From Dichetophora obliterata (Eukaryota; Arthropoda; Insecta; Diptera; Sciomyzidae): a DNA stretch of 64,000 bases. This document shows, one piece after another, positions 12,201-23,272 of the stretch (position 1 is the stretch's first letter; every line of letters begins with the position of its first letter). Under the pieces are notes generated by a model, which was not told where the DNA came from, ran no database searches, and saw nothing but the letters and a program-made list of their open reading frames with translations. The stretch lies in NCBI GenBank assembly GCA_963920525.1, contig OY986438.1, positions 74,048,136 to 74,112,135 of the forward strand. The letters run 5' to 3'. Position numbers and translations under genes: made by a program.

Positions 12201-12912
12201 TTTTGGAATTAAATTCAACAAACGGTATTTCGATTGGTTCCATATTTATATTTAGGAGTATAGGGAAATGGTCAAAAAAAGTAGGAAGAGTACGCAGTGA
12301 AAATTTGCTATCTAAAAAATTTGTCAAATGTGAAGAAATCAGAAAATGGTCCAAAAAAGAAGAGCTCCTAGGAAAAATAGGTGTATCCGTAGTAATATTA
12401 ATCAAATGAGGCAAAAATAAACTTTGCCATTTTTCAAAAATTTTTCCATTCATATTATAGATGCTATCACCCCATGAAGTGCTTCTTGTGTTTAAATCGC
12501 CTCCTATAATAGTACCATCAAACCGCAAAGACATACCTTCAATCTTATTAAGATCATTCAGTAGCATCTCCGAACAACAATTCGATGGGGCGTAAATGGA
12601 ACCAATCAACAATTTTTTAGAAATACTTCCTACTTTTACCTCAATAGTTTTAAAAATGCTGGCAAGATTCAAATCAGAAAAACAGAAAAAGTCATATTTT
12701 ATGCAATTTTTAATTGCTATTGCAACTCCTTGGTGCATATCCTTCCTCAAAAAATTAAAACCCTCAATACGCACCCTATGTTTCTCCTTTAGGTGTGTTT
12801 CTTGGAGGAATGCTATATCAATATTGTTCCCAATAAGAATTTTTTGCAATTCTAACCTCCTACTATTTTCGACAAGAAACGAAATGTTAAAAAATAATAA
12901 GTTTAAACCCAT
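9243..12912 (-). pseudogene. Jockey-type LINE ORF2: endonuclease and reverse transcriptase
   Basis: The ATG at 12912 opens an exonuclease-endonuclease-phosphatase domain that would nick target DNA. It shows FFN near the N-terminus, the catalytic Glu in FLQETHL, IGGDLNTRSTSWGD and the terminal FFDHFPILL (usual SDH, here FDH). A nested insertion ends this frame at 11899. The linker resumes at 11093 (KICNDYKELSSRVALLKK). RT blocks follow at 10523-10251 (NNFRPISLLSNVGKVFERVL) and 10266-9754 (SLDVEKAFDNVW, then ILFADDTFAYAKDD with the catalytic FADD). The C-terminus is at 9707-9243. The usual GVPQGSALGP reads GVAEGSALGP, a change in a conserved RT motif. Several frame changes make it non-functional. 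Confidence 0.8.
11101..11912 (-). mobile_element. 5'-truncated LINE fragment inserted in the Jockey-type LINE
   Basis: The insert is flanked by AAATTTT at 11094-11100 and again at 11913-11919, a 7-bp target duplication. Its plus-strand left edge is an ATTT-rich run (11101-11126), which on the minus strand is the AAAT-type 3' tail. Coding remnants are the RT C-terminus: SMHLYLPIKIKIRLVHALL and LTYGIEVFSG at 11852-11580. After a frameshift comes RVARCWNDLPTALKSF at about 11490-11430. Removing the insert rejoins the host LINE reading NFNKI-CNDYKEL. This is a textbook target-primed insertion. Confidence 0.85.
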
Positions 12913-13046
12913 TAGTTTTCATTAATTAAAATTTCATTTAGTAGTTCCAAATATAGCAGTCTTTTATTCATTATTGAAGAACAATCGTTAACCTTCCTCA
13001 TGAAGGCCTCAATGTTTTGAAGAAGGCTCTGCACCCCCACTCCGAA

Positions 13047-14442
13047 TTAATCGTTAGAAAGATCATAAAACTGACCCAGCAGACTACCCTTCCCTTTATT
13101 TAAACTACGAGCAGCAGAAGGAGCGGTCTGTTCCTTAAAATGACTAGCGTAGGAGACTGTAAGAGGAGGTGGTGCTTTAGGAGCGATAAAAAATTCATTG
13201 GCTCTCAGCTTATTATTATCTCTAATTTTTTGAGAAAGCTTCTTCCTATAGAGGGCGTAATCTTTAAATTTATCGCATCCCCTATAATTTGCTGGATGGT
13301 CTTTCTTACAATTGACACAATACGGCTTTTTACCTGACTCCTTTGTAATCAGGCACTCCCCAGGAGGGTGAACGTTATCGCATTTAACGCACTTAAAATC
13401 GATTGCACAGTTTTTGGCCATGTGTCCAAACTGTTGGCACCTTCGGCACTGAATTGGATCAGGAGAACCTTTCGGCTTCTCCCACTGAATCACTGTATTG
13501 AAGATACATTTAATCTTCAAAACTTCAGAAATTGGTTTTCCAGGAAAAAGTCTCACCAAAAACAAACCATACCTGATCTTATCTCTACGGGAACGTAAAG
13601 TAGTGAAGTTTGTAACCTTCTCTATACTCCCAGGAATTAAAGATTTTAACTCATCAAGGACTTCCTCGTCCTCATAATCCAAAGTAAGGCCTCTGAGCAA
13701 CAGATTATTATTTTTTTCTTCTTTGGGGGTAAATGAGTAAGCCTCAATACCCGGACTGTCCCTGAGTCTCTCGAGAAGGTCCCTATGGACCACCCTATCT
13801 TCTAGAAATATTTTACTCTTTCTCCCTATATTTACCATTTTAAACTTATACTTTTACTGCGTAGCTCCTAAACAAGCATACGAACGTCAATATTTTTAAC
13901 AATAATTGGTGGACAGAACCTACCTTTTTTATTTGTCCCGCCTTGATGTTAGGGTTGCTGGTGTCTTCGCCTTCTGCAACTTTCTCCGTTCCAGAATAAC
14001 TGCGCTGTTGACTTCGACGCGCCTCGACAGTAGTCTTCTCACGCGTTCCGCTTTTCTCCTTAAAAATTGTCTCATTAAATATTGAGAATCTGTTGCTCTT
14101 CTTTGCCAGACCCTGAAGATTTTCTTCAGACACACTCCTTGATGCAGCTCGCCGGGAACCACTGACAACAGTTTGCCATTTTCGGTGAACGTGGTCCACT
14201 ACGTCCATGTTGTCATCAATGCAACTGACAACATTTTTATGTTGCGGCAATACGCCTGACGAAAGCTTAACGAGCTGTTGGGCAGCTTCCGATTTACTCG
14301 GACCTATCCCGTTTGGCTGAGGATTTGCCTCCATTTTGCTCTTTTTCGTTCGAACTAACGGCCCTGACCATGACTTTGAACCGACCAGTAGGCAGCGCTC
14401 TGCTGCGCTTTTTAGCTTGATGCCGTTCTTATTCAGCGCCAA
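13047..14442 (-). pseudogene. Jockey-type LINE ORF1 (gag-like, PRE/C2HC plus CCHC knuckles)
   Basis: A likely start is the ATG at 14334 (MEANPQPNGIGPS); the open frame itself extends to 14442. The N-terminal half ends at a stop near 13846. Between the halves another frame gives PPIIVKNIDVRMLV, the usual entry to the PRE_C2HC domain, and the second half runs from 13838. It contains LLLRGLTLDYEDEEVLDELK, then knuckles starting CRRCQQFGHMAKNC, CVKCDNVHPPGEC and CVNCKKDHPANYRGC. These bind element RNA in the Jockey family. At least one stop (in LV*EL) and two frame changes break what should be one protein. ORF2 starts 134 bp downstream. Confidence 0.8.
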
Positions 14443-14860
14443 CGTAACACATCAACACGTTAACAAAATCCCAGCTAACCACTAAGGCTTCAAGAGATTG
14501 AGCCTCCAGTGGCCAGAGAAACCAGTCAGTACTGCTATCAGCAACACTGCCTTGCAGTCTAAGTTATCCAAGTAAATCAAAGCAATATCCCACTTCACCA
14601 GCGAGACTCAACAAAAACGCAGCAACAGCAAACAACAAAAAAGGCAGCTAGCACGCAAACCCAATCTGAGGTTATGGCCGCACCAAGCAGACAAACTTCA
14701 AGAAATTTAATGAGAATTGTAAAATGGCCGCAGCTATCCAGCACCGAACCAACTCCAACCCAGCGTCACAACGCCCAACAGCAAAGCAGCACCCTTAGAA
14801 TCTGCTCCCGGCGTAGTCAAAACAGTACCACCTTCGATACAATAAATATTTCTTTAAATA

Positions 14861-16061
14861 TTGATAAAATACAATATTGCAATTCGCTTTTTAGCATTGA
14901 AAATTTTTGCGACTTAAATCAGCAAAGTCAAGACCGGAAGTCCTATAAAAGTTATAAAATATCCTATAACTGACAGTTAGTGTATAAATTCAAATTGAGT
15001 TTAATAATATTGTGGTTTTAAATTGTTTTTTTTTTACTACTTATTATTTTATTAATTTACTTCAAGTAAAACCACGATTTCACAATTAATTTTTTCCGCA
15101 AGAAAAGTTGGAAGCTCACCTTTTGATAGTAGGTGATTTAAAATTATTTTTTTTGTTTTTTAACTTAAGTAAAACAACATATTTGTATTGCTTTTTTATA
15201 TGATAATTTAAATAATTCGCATATGAGTTATTTAGTGCAATAGTGGCCCAACGCACAAAATTTAAATCAAGTAAGCAAAACTGTTTCGCTTTTTTTGGCA
15301 TATATAATAACACTAGTCAGCACAATACTATTTTATTTGTGGCTTGAGTAACGATTAAGCTGAGGATCTCTTTTAAGAGTACGAAGCCAAAGCTTGGCTT
15401 GCAAAGTCAATAACAATTTTTTTTAATATTTCGTTAAATTCCGCGTGTGGAGGCAAGGTAGGAGGCATTATTGAGCCCAAGCTTATGTCAGAAAGTTGAC
15501 TTTTTCAAACGTGGGTTTTGCATTTTTTTTTTTGCATTTTCATTATAGAAAATAGTTTGCAAGAGAATGAGCTATCAATCATTGCCATAATACCTGCAGA
15601 AAACAAGCGTATTGTTTGTCTTGCATATTGGTTTGTCGATAAGAACATACAATTTTTAAGAGCATTCGTCCCTGCAAATTAAACGCACTTTTATAATGCA
15701 ATCAATGTTTATTAATGCTTGTTAGACGAATCGCTTTAAAATGTATTGTATGACCGCGCCGTGCTTCGTGCTAAAATTAACTGCCAAGCCTCAGATCCAG
15801 CTCGGATACAGCATAGATGTTGGTCCATGCAGTGACCTACGTGACTTCTTGCGCTGGCCCGTTAATCTTAGTCAAAGTATATTGCTTCTACATAAATGGC
15901 AAATATATGTTTGTACATATAAACATACGTATGTACAATTCATCTAATTAAAATAATTCAAATTCATGTGCACATATAACTGTTTTTAAATTCATATGTA
16001 TAAGTTAAGCGAAAATTTAATAAGATAAATAAGAGAAATTACCAAAGTACATAATTAATTT
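14861..16061. other. Non-coding stretch between the LINE and the BEL element
   Basis: No recognisable protein is encoded. The first part is A+T-rich flank. The segment from about 15,740 to 16,060 lies immediately downstream of the minus-strand BEL integrase/DUF5641 region and may contain its 3' LTR. I cannot confirm this because the other LTR is missing, so no repeat pair is available. A TGTACATA/TATGTACA-type short repeat occurs near 15,912-15,937. Confidence 0.4.
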
Positions 16062-17459
16062 TTACTGCTCGGCTGTTGTTAGCGACGGCAGCAACATTCC
16101 CTTGCCCGTACACGAGTGTGTTTCATCGAGTTTACTATCAGAACTGCTGACGTCTAGAACTGCCACCTTAGTTACCGGGCGTCGAAAAGTGCTCGACACT
16201 GTTTTTACTGTCACGCTTCTGACTTGACCATCCTTGGCCACCAATGTGTCAACCACGATGCCTTTAGGCCAGCAATTTCTTGGGAGGTCCTGGTCCACAA
16301 TCACAACAACATCTCCGACTTTTACTGGGGGCTGCTTGGCAAACCACTTGCTTCGTATTGATATGATTGGCACACACTCTTGGAGCCATCGGCTCTAAAA
16401 CTGATCAGCAAATCTTTGCGTTTAGTACCAGCGCTGTCGTAAGTCTGCTTTATTGCTGCATATAGGTTTGTAGCCATCGGATGACCCAATCAATAAATGG
16501 TTTGAGGTTATCGCCTCGTCATCAGTTTGCTCGACAGAAACAAATGTGAGCGGACGAGAGTTTATAATGAATTCAACTTCAAGTAAGGCGGTTCGTAGGC
16601 TTTCGTCGTTAAACTGCGTTAACGGGCAGATTGCTTACATCACGGTTTTAACGGACCTCACAAGCCTTTTCCATGCGCCGCCCATATGAGGCGCTGCAGG
16701 CGGATTAAATTTCCAATTTATTTTGTCGAATGTTGAAGGCATCAAAGAAACGTTAAAATTTTTTGCTTCGTCACTGAAGATTTTTTCTGCAGCTTTGAAA
16801 TTCGTTCCATTGTCTGTGTATATTTCTCTGGGTGACCCGCGTGGTGAAATGAAGTTTCGAATTGCCATGATGCACGAACTTGTGTCCAGGCTGTGTGCCA
16901 CTTCAATATGTACAGCTCGCATTGTTAAACATGTGAAAATGACGCCCCACCTCTTCTCGCGTCGTCTGCCTACAGCCACGTAAAGTGGACCAAAAAAGTC
17001 AATGCCGACATAGGTAAACGGCTTTTCGAATGCACCTAGCCTTGCGCACAGTAGAGCTGCCATTTGCGGTATTTGTGGCTTGGCATTTTTGTTTCTACAA
17101 TGCTGACAAATTCGACGCACCTTCCTATATAAAACTCGCGGTCGAGGTATATAGTATTGGCTTTTAATTTTGTTGATAATGGCTTCATGCATCTGGTGAT
17201 GAAAGTCTTCATGGATTGAGCGCACCAGGAGTAAGGTCACGTGATGAGAATGAGGTAGAACAAGAGCGTCTTCGTGGTTGTTTAGGTACTCTTCCCTGCC
17301 TCTGCTTCTTATGATGCCACTTTGGTCTAAATATACATTTAAAGGTGTCAGTTTGCTGCTTCTTTCGATTACTTTACCTTGCTTGAGGCGATTAAGCTCA
17401 TCGCCGTACTCTTCGGATTCAGCGTATTTGAAAAGAAATTGTTGAGCTCTCTGCAGCAT
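16062..17459 (-). pseudogene. BEL/Pao integrase and DUF5641 domain, catalytic Glu replaced
   Basis: The integrase has an N-terminal HHCC finger (VRSIHEDFHHQM, then CQHCRNKNAK) and a DDE core with YVGIDFFGPL and REIYTDNGTNFKAA. The last catalytic residue should be the Glu of GGAWERLVRS; here it is GGAWKRLVRS (codon AAA at about 16660), followed soon by a stop near 16635. The core continues in another frame (LLEVEFIINSRPLTFVSVEQ). The chromodomain-like DUF5641 (KWFAKQPPVKVGDVVVIVDQ, then PRNCWPKGIV) occupies 16373-16062. The protein inserts cDNA in living relatives; this copy lacks an active site. Confidence 0.85.
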
Positions 17460-19609
17460 TTCGAAGGTGATTCCTTTTTTGCTCGAAGTCGTGGTATTTT
17501 TGAGTCTCTCTTATGCGACTTACGTTGAGTACCTTGTTTGCTAGACGTGCTCCAACTACTGCCGCCTGCAGCTCTAACCGTGGGATCGACAGAGGCTTAA
17601 GTGGCGCCACTTTTGATTTTGCGGCCACCAGGGCAACATAAACTTTGTCAGCATGCTCGACGCGCAGGTAGCATACGGCAGCGTAGGCATTTTCACCAGC
17701 GTCGACGAAAGTGCGCAGTTGTACATCATGCGTCTCCTTCAGCGCCGTGGAGTAGCATCGAGGGATTTGAACAGACGTGATAAGCTGTACGACAGACTTC
17801 CATTGACACCAGTTTTCGAATAGAGTTTCGGTCAGTGGTTCGTCCCAGCTTATGCCAGAGCGCCATATGTTTTGTAGCAGAATTTTAAGTCCTATGGTGT
17901 AGCACGAAACAAATCCAAGAGGATCAAAAATTGACATGAGAACTTGCAGTGTCTCTCTCTTTGTTGGCACGACAAACTCGTTTATTACGTCGCGTCGTAA
18001 TTTAGCAAACCTGCAAATATATCTAAACATATCATTAGTGGGGTCCCAAAACATACCTAAGACTTTGGTAGCGGATCCCCATTCTTCGGAATTTTGCCCG
18101 GTAGATGGATCTTCTTCAACTTCTGCTAACAAATTGGTGGAGTTTGATGCCCAGTTTCTTGTTGAACCCGGCTGCGGCATGGATTTGCTTTACGCACTTT
18201 GCCAGCTTTATTGCTGCCAACTCGTCGTCCTCACTGTCGATGAAATCGTCTACGAGGTGGTATTTTTGTACAGCTTCTACTGCTCGAGGAAACTCAGATT
18301 TAAACCATTCATCATTTTTGTCCCGGATAAAGTGTGCGATACATGGGGCGCAGCTTACCCCAAATGTCAAATCGCGCATCACGTAGATACTTGGATGATG
18401 CAATTCGTCGTTTGCGTCCCACCATAAAAAACGTTGAGCGTGCATGTCGCTTTCTCGCACGTTAATTCTGTGGAACATCTCAGCAATGTCGCCGCATATA
18501 GCCACTCGCCCGACTCTAAATGCCAGAAAGACTTCCACGAGCGGATTAAGAAGATCTGGACCGCTTAAGAGAAAATCATTTAGGGCTGCCCCATTTGATT
18601 TAGCGGCGGCGTCCCAAACTAATCGGACTTTGCCCGGCTTATTAGGGTTTGTAATAATAAAAATTGGTAAATACCAAATTTTGTTCATTGGCATCGTCGT
18701 TTTGCTTATTTTTAGTTTTTCGGCATACCCTTTCGAAATAAGGTTATCTATTTGGTTTTGAACAGTAATCTTCAGTGCTGGATCTTTTTCCATTTTAAAA
18801 GCGTTAGAATAGCTTTCTGGTAGCACCACATTGTCGTTTCGCCACATCAAACCGACTTCGTAACGTCCATTGACTTCTTTGCTTGTGTCATCCAAGATTT
18901 GTAATGCTCGGCTGTCGTCTGCAGATATTAGTTGCGTTGATTTAGGCGCCTCCATGCTGAAGAATTGCTTCGCCGCCTCGTGAAGCTCTTCGTACTGCTC
19001 TTGGCAGATGCATGTGTGTATGTTGAGTCGAAATTCGCGAACGTGATTGTTGTCGCAGCCTTGTAGGGTCCACCCTAGTCGCGTTTTCGATGCAATGGGC
19101 TGAGTCCAAAGCCCTTTCAAATATTGGTATCTCTTACCGATTTCATGGACATCCACCGACTGGGCGGGCAGATCCAGATTCTCAACAGTATGAACTTCGT
19201 TTAGCTTGAACTTATGACCGTTGGCTACATTTGAAATTTCGATGGTAGCTTTCATGGAATCGCTTTCTGCTCGCGCCGTATTTGCGGTCCACCGCAAGCA
19301 CAGTGGCTCTTGCTCTCCTTGCAGATTTAGCTCATCAAAGATATTTCTCTCTATGAGAGTCACAGCGGAGCCTTCATCTAAAAAAGCAAACGTTTTCATT
19401 ATTTTGTTTTTGGAATGAATGTTTATTGGCACGATTCGAAAATACGGCTGCTGCTCGCTACCGCTGCTACTGTGGGTGTTCACTTGTGCGTTTTGCGATC
19501 TACTCGTAGTTGCATTTGTGTTTATTGCTTGTGACTGAGCCTGCTCTTCAGTTCTTCCTTTATGGAGCAGCTGATGATGCTTTGCTATGCATCCGTCGAC
19601 GCTATACAC
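17419..19609 (-). pseudogene. BEL/Pao pol: protease, reverse transcriptase, partial RNase H
   Basis: Two frames, 19609-18116 and 18180-17419, joined by a frameshift near 18150, make up the protein. A second zinc-binding tail (CIAKHHQLLH) leads into the aspartic protease with FLDEGSAVTLIE. RT motifs are VRLVWDAAAKSNGAALND, ICGDIAEMFHRI with the first Asp, FGVSCAPCIAHF and the catalytic HLVDDFIDS. The second frame has VLGMFWDP and LMSIFDPLGFVS. RNase H begins with RTFVDAGENAYAAV and PLSIPRLELQAAVVGARLA, then breaks off after LNVSRIRETQKYHDF. The missing tail includes the WTDS-type motif. Confidence 0.85.
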
Positions 19610-20580
19610 TTTATTAGAAAAACATTTTCGGCGATGCGTGCCGAGGCACTAACGACAGAGGAGTTTTTTTTATGCACGTACTTCCACTTACGATCCATTG
19701 AGGCCTTTTTAAAGTCGTCGCACTGCGGTACCTTGTGATTCTTACTGTCGCAAACGCTACATTTACTAAGCTTTGTGTTACGTTCGACGCTGGACGGGCG
19801 CAGATACTCGTCATCTTCTACAATTGTGTGAGTGTTTAAAGCTGCACTGCCCTTACTGGGTACTAAAGTCACGACAGTGCTTGCCGCCTCCGCCATTTGG
19901 TATAACCAATCGCTAAACAATTTTACTATTGGCCTGTGTTCATCCTTCGGGTACATCGCCCAATTCAATTTATGGTTATTGGGCAGCTTGTCCACCAACT
20001 CCTTCACCAAAAAAGGGTTATGTAAGTGCATGTCCATATGGCAACCCTCTATCGTTGCGCAAATATTGCGAACTGAAAGTGCAAATTCAATTAGTGAATC
20101 CAATTTATCTTTAATTGCCGGTGCACTCTGAGCTTTGTGCATTACACGCTTGATAATATACTCTGGTCGATCAAAACACATGCTCAGCGTTTGAATGATC
20201 TCCGGAACAATTGATGGCAAAAGTAATTTATTTTTAACCATTTCGCGGGCTTTACCTTTTAAACATGATTGCAGTCTTACCAGGTTCTCCGCATTGCTGA
20301 ATTCGACCACAACCGTGCTGTTTTCGAAGCTGCTAATAAATAGTGGCCAGTCGTCAGGGTCACCGTTGAAAGCAGGCAGTTGCTTAGGTATAGACTGGCG
20401 CGCTGATAGTTGAGCTGCTGTAGGTGTCGTGGTCAGCATATTGATTTGCCCACACGATGACGAAAACTCACCTGACTGTGACAATATTTTGTATTTTTTG
20501 TCCAAATATTGTCGTTGGAGATTCATTTCTTCTTCCAATTGCTCCAATTGTAAATTCCATAACTTTAACGAGTTATAACT
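19585..20580 (-). pseudogene. BEL/Pao gag with DUF1759 and CCHC knuckle
   Basis: The protein begins with a Leu/Glu-rich coiled coil (LWNLQLEQLEEEMNL) that is open to the break at 20580; the first ATG is at 20526. The DUF1759 core follows, with LPAFNGDPDDWPLFISSFEN, then LVRLQSCLKGKAREMV and FDRPEYIIKRV. A zinc knuckle CSVCDSKNHKVPQC (C-X2-C-X4-H-X4-C) ends the domain. DUF1759 is the capsid-type region of BEL/Pao gag. A frame change near 19610 separates it from pol. True N-terminal residues are missing because of the truncation. Confidence 0.85.
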
Positions 20581-20601
20581 GGATCGTAAGTGGAAGTACG
20601 T
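20581..20601 (+). repeat. 21-bp inverted copy of gag sequence at the BEL breakpoint
   Basis: The 21 bases starting at 20581 are the exact reverse complement of 19676-19696 within the gag zinc-knuckle region. They sit exactly where the gag reading frame stops matching. The match does not extend in either direction. An exact 21-base match is very unlikely by chance in a window of this size. Confidence 0.8.
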
Positions 20602-20886
20602 ATATTATTACATTTTTTTAACATTTCAGGGAAACTTAGCTTAAATTGGTTTTCCAACGCAGTTACTTTCCCAGTATATTTTTAAATGTTCAAATCTTGA
20701 GATTAAGATAGCGAAGGAAAAAAAATTAAAAATATATTCTAAAAGCTAGCGATTCCAAAAAACAAATTTTTGACTGAACGCTTTACTTGAATTGTCCATT
20801 TCATAAATGCAATTTTTTTCACATTAAGGACAAGTTTAAAGAAGTTTTCTATAATTTTAAATTGTAATATTATAAATAGCATTATA

Positions 20887-20994
20887 ATATTGGCTGAAAT
20901 GCATAAAAAGTGAAAAGTAAAGTTTTGTGGATTTTTTTTACTTTTAATTTCTAATCGAAGCAAATGCTCACTTTTTATGCATTTCGCCCAATAT
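20887..20994. repeat. Hairpin with 27-bp arms
   Basis: Arm 20887-20913 (ATATTGGCTGAAATGCATAA...) is complementary to 20968-20994 except for two mismatches, with a 54-base A+T-rich loop. It could be a very small foldback element or a transcribed hairpin. The rest of 20602-21204 is A+T-rich flank without a recognisable gene. Confidence 0.6.
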
Positions 20995-21204
20995 GTTTGA
21001 TAGAAGTATTATTAATATTTTGAATTAAAGATATATCGTTTTTATTCTCAAAAAAATTGTGGCATGGTAACCCTAGTATGAGCTTCTGCATTGCGAAAAT
21101 TATAATTGCCCTCATAGCGCTCAGAGCCGCCCAAAACCAACGTGCTCAGTGATATAAAAAAGCAGGCGTTTTATAACTTTAATCGTTAATCGTTTGTAGT
21201 TAAT

Positions 21205-23272
21205 CCAGAGACCGTATCGAGTGTGCATTTTGTAATAAAAAGGAAAAAATTTTAGTAATGTATATTTTGACTTTTAAAATTTTGAAGAAACCAAGCATTT
21301 TTTGTTTTTTATTATTTTAAGCAAAAATAAAAGTCGTAATTTGCCTGATATTCTACAATGTGAGAGGTTCTAATGGTACCTGCGAAAAATGTTATACAAT
21401 TTAATCAATATTCGCCATTATACTGTTATTTTGGCATATATTTTCGCCATTTTGGCATATATTTTATCTTTAACATTAAATATAAAGGGGAAAAAAAATT
21501 TACCAACAAACAAATTTGTAAAAAAACCGCTCTGTGGGACGTAATTAAGACGTAATTATACGTCTTACAGAGACGCAAAGCAACATCGCTGTTTTTAGCT
21601 ATGTCAAATAATAAAAACCCTTTTAAGGAAAAATTGTCTTAATATGCAGAATTTTTTTTTTGTCTTAATATGCAGAACAGCATGCTCTTGCTCTCACGGG
21701 TTCTGTACATCTACGCTCATCCTCTCAAAATTATACGCTCCTCTTTCCACTTCACCTTCGAATTCATCCAGCAGACAACAAAGTGCACTGCCTGCCCTCT
21801 GTCGACGCACGGGCAAGAATTCTGGACGGCCCTAGTCTAAGGCATAAAAAGACGTGTTTTTATGGTCTATTAAATTCGATTTAATCTTATATTAGTTGAG
21901 CTGAAATCACACCCAGGTATTGAAATGGGCCGCAAATGGTTTTTTTTTTAAGAAAGATCAAAGAACCAAGGCATGCGTCTTATACAAATAAGGTTTGGTC
22001 TTTGACCTGAAAGGAAAGGGATAGATTTATTTAGAGGAATTGATTGGAACAATACGCGAATTATTGATTAGGCGAAACAACCGTGAAAGACAATTTGAAT
22101 TGCTTTTAACCGAGGCTAATGTTATGCCTTAACCTCGGCATGCATTTTCAGCCATTTAGTTGTTCCATTCCCTTAATTCCACTTTTTCCACAGTTTAGTT
22201 GAGGATTTTTAGTTTTCCATAATTCTTAAATGTAGGAAAGAACAAAGTGAAAAGAACCATGCCCGAGCCCGGATTCGAACCAGGGACCTCTAGGTTGAGA
22301 GTCAAGCGCACCCTTCACTAGACTACAAAGGCCGACACAAAGTTGTGGAACCCAATTTTAACCACTTGCTGAGTCCAAAATCGTTGTCCCGCTGGTACTC
22401 CTAGAAGATGAGCCAGATTGGCCAACAGGATTATAACGTACACGTTTTGCTGGGACGCTGATTAAGATATTACCAGTATAAGGTGCTTTTAAGTGGAGCG
22501 CCTGCCATTGTTTATTGTATTGTACGCACCTAAATTGCGACTAAAGCAGCCGAAGGGTTTGCTGCTGCTCGATTTTTTTACATGTCAGATCTTCTTTTTC
22601 ACACGGTTTCTTGTCGCGTGTTTTTTATCTTTATAAAAAATTTTTATCTTCAGCTTTTGAAAACATACAATTTAACCATGGTAGAACTAGTGAAGATTTA
22701 TGCATTTCAGACTGCTCTCTTTTTCTCAGACCAAAAAACATTTTTCTCTTATTTCTCCCTCTTTTATTTTTTTTTCCGTCTGACCTCTGTTGCACAAGTG
22801 ACGCAACCAAACCCATGATTCAATTATTATAAGGTTATTCGTATTTTTTGACGTATGCTTATTTTTTATAAACAAACATATTTTGACAATCTGCTAACAC
22901 TGTTTTGTGCTGTTAGAAAAAAGGTATGTCTCAGTGTTTCGTTGTGTAGTTTTCTAGTGTAGTAGTTTTTCAATGATTTCTTGCCAAGTTAATAAGAAAA
23001 AGAAACTATGTAGGTGTTGCGTCGTAAGTGTATGCTATGTTGTAATTATATTCTAAGAATTTAGAAAGCTCCTTTGCAAATTTAAAATAAAAAGTTATTT
23101 TTGCCATTGCTCAAAACCTTATAAGTGAATTTTATTAATTGAAAGTGTAATTTAGAAGAAAGTTAGTTGAGGCAAAAAACAAATTATAAAGAGATACTAG
23201 TGGTATTCAATGAACGCCATGTTGTTGATGTAAACAGCGTATGTTCGGTAAGTTTACAGCAGCGTAATTTGC
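21205..23272. repeat. Tandem duplication, copy 1 (2068 bp)
   Basis: The unit starts at CCAGAGACCGTATCG and is repeated at once from 23273. By reading the two copies against each other I found one extra T in a poly-T run (near 21650/23720) and one G/T substitution (23243/25312). No other difference was noticed. The unit encodes no recognised protein; short ORFs at 21373 and 22582 recur identically in copy 2. It contains a tRNA-like sequence and ends inside the left part of a small TIR element. Confidence 0.95.
22261..22332 (-). tRNA. tRNA-like sequence (probable pseudogene or SINE head), copy 1
   Basis: On the minus strand there is an A box (TAGTCTAGTG) and a perfect B box (GGTTCGAATCC). The T arm pairs fully (CCTGG with CCGGG, one G-T pair). 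The anticodon loop reads CTCTCAA, which would give anticodon CTC (Glu). The anticodon stem has two mismatches and the acceptor stem pairs only partly, so a working tRNA is unlikely. It may be the polymerase III promoter of a SINE. Confidence 0.45.

Larger units (their letters stand above)
8896..14860 (-). mobile_element. Nearly full-length Jockey-type LINE, interrupted by a nested LINE fragment
   Basis: Read right to left, the element shows a 5' leader (about 14860-14443), gag-like ORF1 with CCHC knuckles, an endonuclease, a reverse transcriptase, a 3' UTR and a poly(A)-like tail (poly-T on the plus strand near 8895-8930). Without the 0.8-kb nested insertion the length is about 5.1 kb, the usual size of Jockey-clade elements. 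ORF1 has a stop and frameshifts, and ORF2 is frameshifted and interrupted. The exact ends are estimates because I found no flanking target duplication. Confidence 0.75.
16062..20580 (-). mobile_element. BEL/Pao LTR retrotransposon, 5'-truncated and internally deleted
   Basis: The order on the minus strand is gag (DUF1759), protease, reverse transcriptase, partial RNase H, integrase and the DUF5641 C-terminal domain, the signature order of BEL/Pao elements. No envelope gene is seen. The gag reading stays open upstream of its first ATG up to 20580, where homology ends abruptly. The segment from the middle of RNase H to the start of integrase is deleted (join near 17455). No paired LTRs are present, so the copy cannot transpose alone. 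Confidence 0.85.

Noticed and set aside
15740..16061. 3' LTR of the BEL element
   Set aside because: Position fits, but without the other LTR, a TG..CA pair or a target duplication I cannot support borders.
22261..22332. Functional tRNA-Glu gene
   Set aside because: The anticodon stem has two mismatches and the acceptor stem is incomplete, despite good A and B boxes.
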